A stretch of 64,000 nt of DNA from Oxalobacteraceae bacterium AB_14 (GTDB lineage Bacteria > Pseudomonadota > Gammaproteobacteria > Burkholderiales > Burkholderiaceae_D): assembly GCA_000381565.1 (NCBI GenBank), contig KB906725.1:1257731-1321730 (forward strand), read 5' to 3'. Made by a program: the position numbers and the translations under genes. Below, one piece after another: positions 62,822-64,000 of this stretch. How positions within the stretch are numbered: the stretch's first letter is position 1; each line of letters begins with the position of its first letter. Below the pieces are notes generated by a model. The model saw only the letters and a list, made by a program, of their open reading frames with translations. It was not told the origin of the DNA and ran no database searches.

Positions 62822-64000
62822 TTCTTCGCTCCCGCCGGCGCTTGAGGCATATTCATGGCGCCCATGGCCTTGTCGTTGGCGTCAGGTGCGTCCGTGACTG
62901 GCGAAATCGCGACGATCTCGAAGGTGCCGTCCTGGCGCGGCTTGATGTCGAACGACACGCGATCGCCCACGCTGACATTGCGCGGCAGGCCCGCCGGTGG
63001 CGTCTTGAACCCCATGGTCATTGCGCCCCACTGCAAGGTGGCAATCGGACCATGAGAAATCGTGACCTCATCCTTTTCGATATGTTCCACTTTGCCCTGT
63101 CCATGATGGAGTGGCGCCTGTGGGGCGAATCCGGATGACTGGGTGTCGCCCATGCGGCTTGTCGTTCCCTTCAGACTGGCTTCGGAATCGAGCAGGAACT
63201 GGCCCGACAGGACAATTTTCTGCCCGGCGGTCAGGCCCTTGCGGATCTCGGTCTGGCCATTGCCTTCACCACCGACCTCGACATCGACCGGCTGGAACTT
63301 TCCGCCGTCCTGCGCCAGGATGACGACGCTACGTGTGCCGGTCTGGATCACCACCTCCGACGGTACCAGCAGCACGTCGGCGTTGCGACTGGACGCGAAG
63401 GTGATTGTGGCGAACATGCCGGGGACCAGTTGTCCGCCAGGGTTCGCCAGTTCAACCCGGGCTTTCAGCGTGCGCGTAGCGGCGCTCACCTCCGGCAACA
63501 CCGCGCCGACTTTGCCCTTGAAGACGCTTCCCGGCAGCGCCGGCGAGCGCGCCTCGACGGCGTCGCCAGGCCGCACTTTGGCCGCAACGTTCTCCGGCAC
63601 GTCCGCGTTCACCCAGACAGTGGACAGGCCGTTGATGCGAAACAGCTGTGCTCCCGACGCCACGGTCATGCCTTCGCGAGCGCCAAGCTCTGCGACCACG
63701 CCGCTGATAGGGGAAGATATGGTGATGCGCGGATGCACCTTGCCGCTCGATTCGACCAGCCGGATCTGCCCATCCGTCATCCCAGCCAAGCGCATACGCT
63801 GGCGAGCTGCGTCAACTAGCGATGCGGTGTCGCCACCCTGCATACGGCGAGCCGCGAGATATTCCTCCTGCGCCGCGATCCAGTCGGGCACATACAATTC
63901 GGCCAGCGCCTGTCCCTGCTTCACGGGATCGAGCGCGGCGCGGACATACAGGCGTTCGATAAACCCGTTGCTGCGGGCCTGCACCAGCGCCACGTCGCGC
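62818..64000 (-). CDS. cusB: CusB adaptor with fused CusF-like domain, partial at window edge
   Basis: The C-terminal 394 codons or so of a Cu/Ag efflux adaptor; the frame runs off the right edge, so start and signal peptide are absent. Visible are the barrel-sandwich hybrid (RITISSPISGVVAELGAREG), beta-barrel and membrane-proximal domains, then an extra C-terminal domain (about the last 95 residues) with HGPIATLQWGAMTMGF. In E. coli CusF the Cu/Ag ligands His, Trp, Met, Met follow this pattern. So the metallochaperone is fused to the adaptor, a known variation. It should deliver Cu(I)/Ag(I) to CusA. Confidence 0.9.
   Translation of the reverse strand, partial: RDVALVQARSNGFIERLYVRAALDPVKQGQALAELYVPDWIAAQEEYLAARRMQGGDTASLVDAARQRMRLAGMTDGQIRLVESSGKVHPRITISSPISGVVAELGAREGMTVASGAQLFRINGLSTVWVNADVPENVAAKVRPGDAVEARSPALPGSVFKGKVGAVLPEVSAATRTLKARVELANPGGQLVPGMFATITFASSRNADVLLVPSEVVIQTGTRSVVILAQDGGKFQPVDVEVGGEGNGQTEIRKGLTAGQKIVLSGQFLLDSEASLKGTTSRMGDTQSSGFAPQAPLHHGQGKVEHIEKDEVTISHGPIATLQWGAMTMGFKTPPAGLPRNVSVGDRVSFDIKPRQDGTFEIVAISPVTDAPDANDKAMGAMNMPQAPAGAKK

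Overview
The window looks like chromosomal DNA of a high-GC beta-proteobacterium, probably Oxalobacteraceae (Massilia/Duganella/Janthinobacterium type). The species is inferred from the 5S rRNA 3' end, the style of the housekeeping proteins and codon use; no database was consulted. Positions 1-9.4 kb are ordinary chromosome: the end of an rRNA operon, a serine hydrolase, a large beta-propeller sensor kinase, a DUF1840 protein, a lipoprotein, an M1 metallopeptidase and the C-terminal part of yifB/comM.

The yifB gene breaks off near position 9420. From there to the right edge the content is accessory, so I read about 54.5 kb as one composite island whose far end is outside the window. A nested inverted repeat at 9450-9507 lies just inside the break and may be a recombinase site.

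From 11.3 to 23.7 kb lies the most unusual part, a low-GC co-directional cassette: a sigma-70 factor, an HTH-like protein, an ImmA/IrrE-UvrD helicase-Cas4-like fusion, a triple ubiquitin-like/E2 fusion, a JAMM protease/E1 fusion, a DUF6527 Cys-rich protein, and a NERD nuclease/helicase. It encodes a complete ubiquitin-like conjugation and deconjugation set joined to helicase/nuclease effectors, and is probably an anti-phage or stress defence system. The last gene is split by an IS21-family element (19600-22241) with an 8-bp target duplication; removing the IS and one duplication restores the reading frame exactly. A second transposon (about 23.6-26.95 kb, four genes: zinc-ribbon/HTH protein, DDE transposase, AAA ATPase, small protein) follows, then broken remnants (zinc-ribbon protein, AAA ATPase with a damaged P-loop, coiled-coil protein, czcC fragment) at 27-28.85 kb.

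From 28.8 to 64 kb is a sulfur and heavy-metal resistance block. It starts with an MFS/MBL hydrolase/DsrE operon divergent from an ArsR-rhodanese regulator, and a divergent KfrA-like/tyrosine recombinase pair. Next comes a CusRS-like two-component system with a complete RND metal efflux operon, followed by an MFS transporter and DUF190, PepSY and PAP2 genes, of which the DUF190 and PAP2 genes carry apparent 1-nt indels near their starts. Two COG4705-like membrane proteins flank a lipoprotein and precede a second two-component system and a small EamA protein. Then come a CsoR/RcnR-type repressor facing czcI-like/czcCBA genes, a His-tailed EamA exporter, dmeR-dmeF, a DUF1289 protein, and, on the other strand, cusA and a cusB with a fused CusF domain that runs off the end. 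Three separate HME-type RND pumps occur within 28 kb, consistent with adaptation to a site rich in Ni/Co/Zn/Cd and Cu/Ag.
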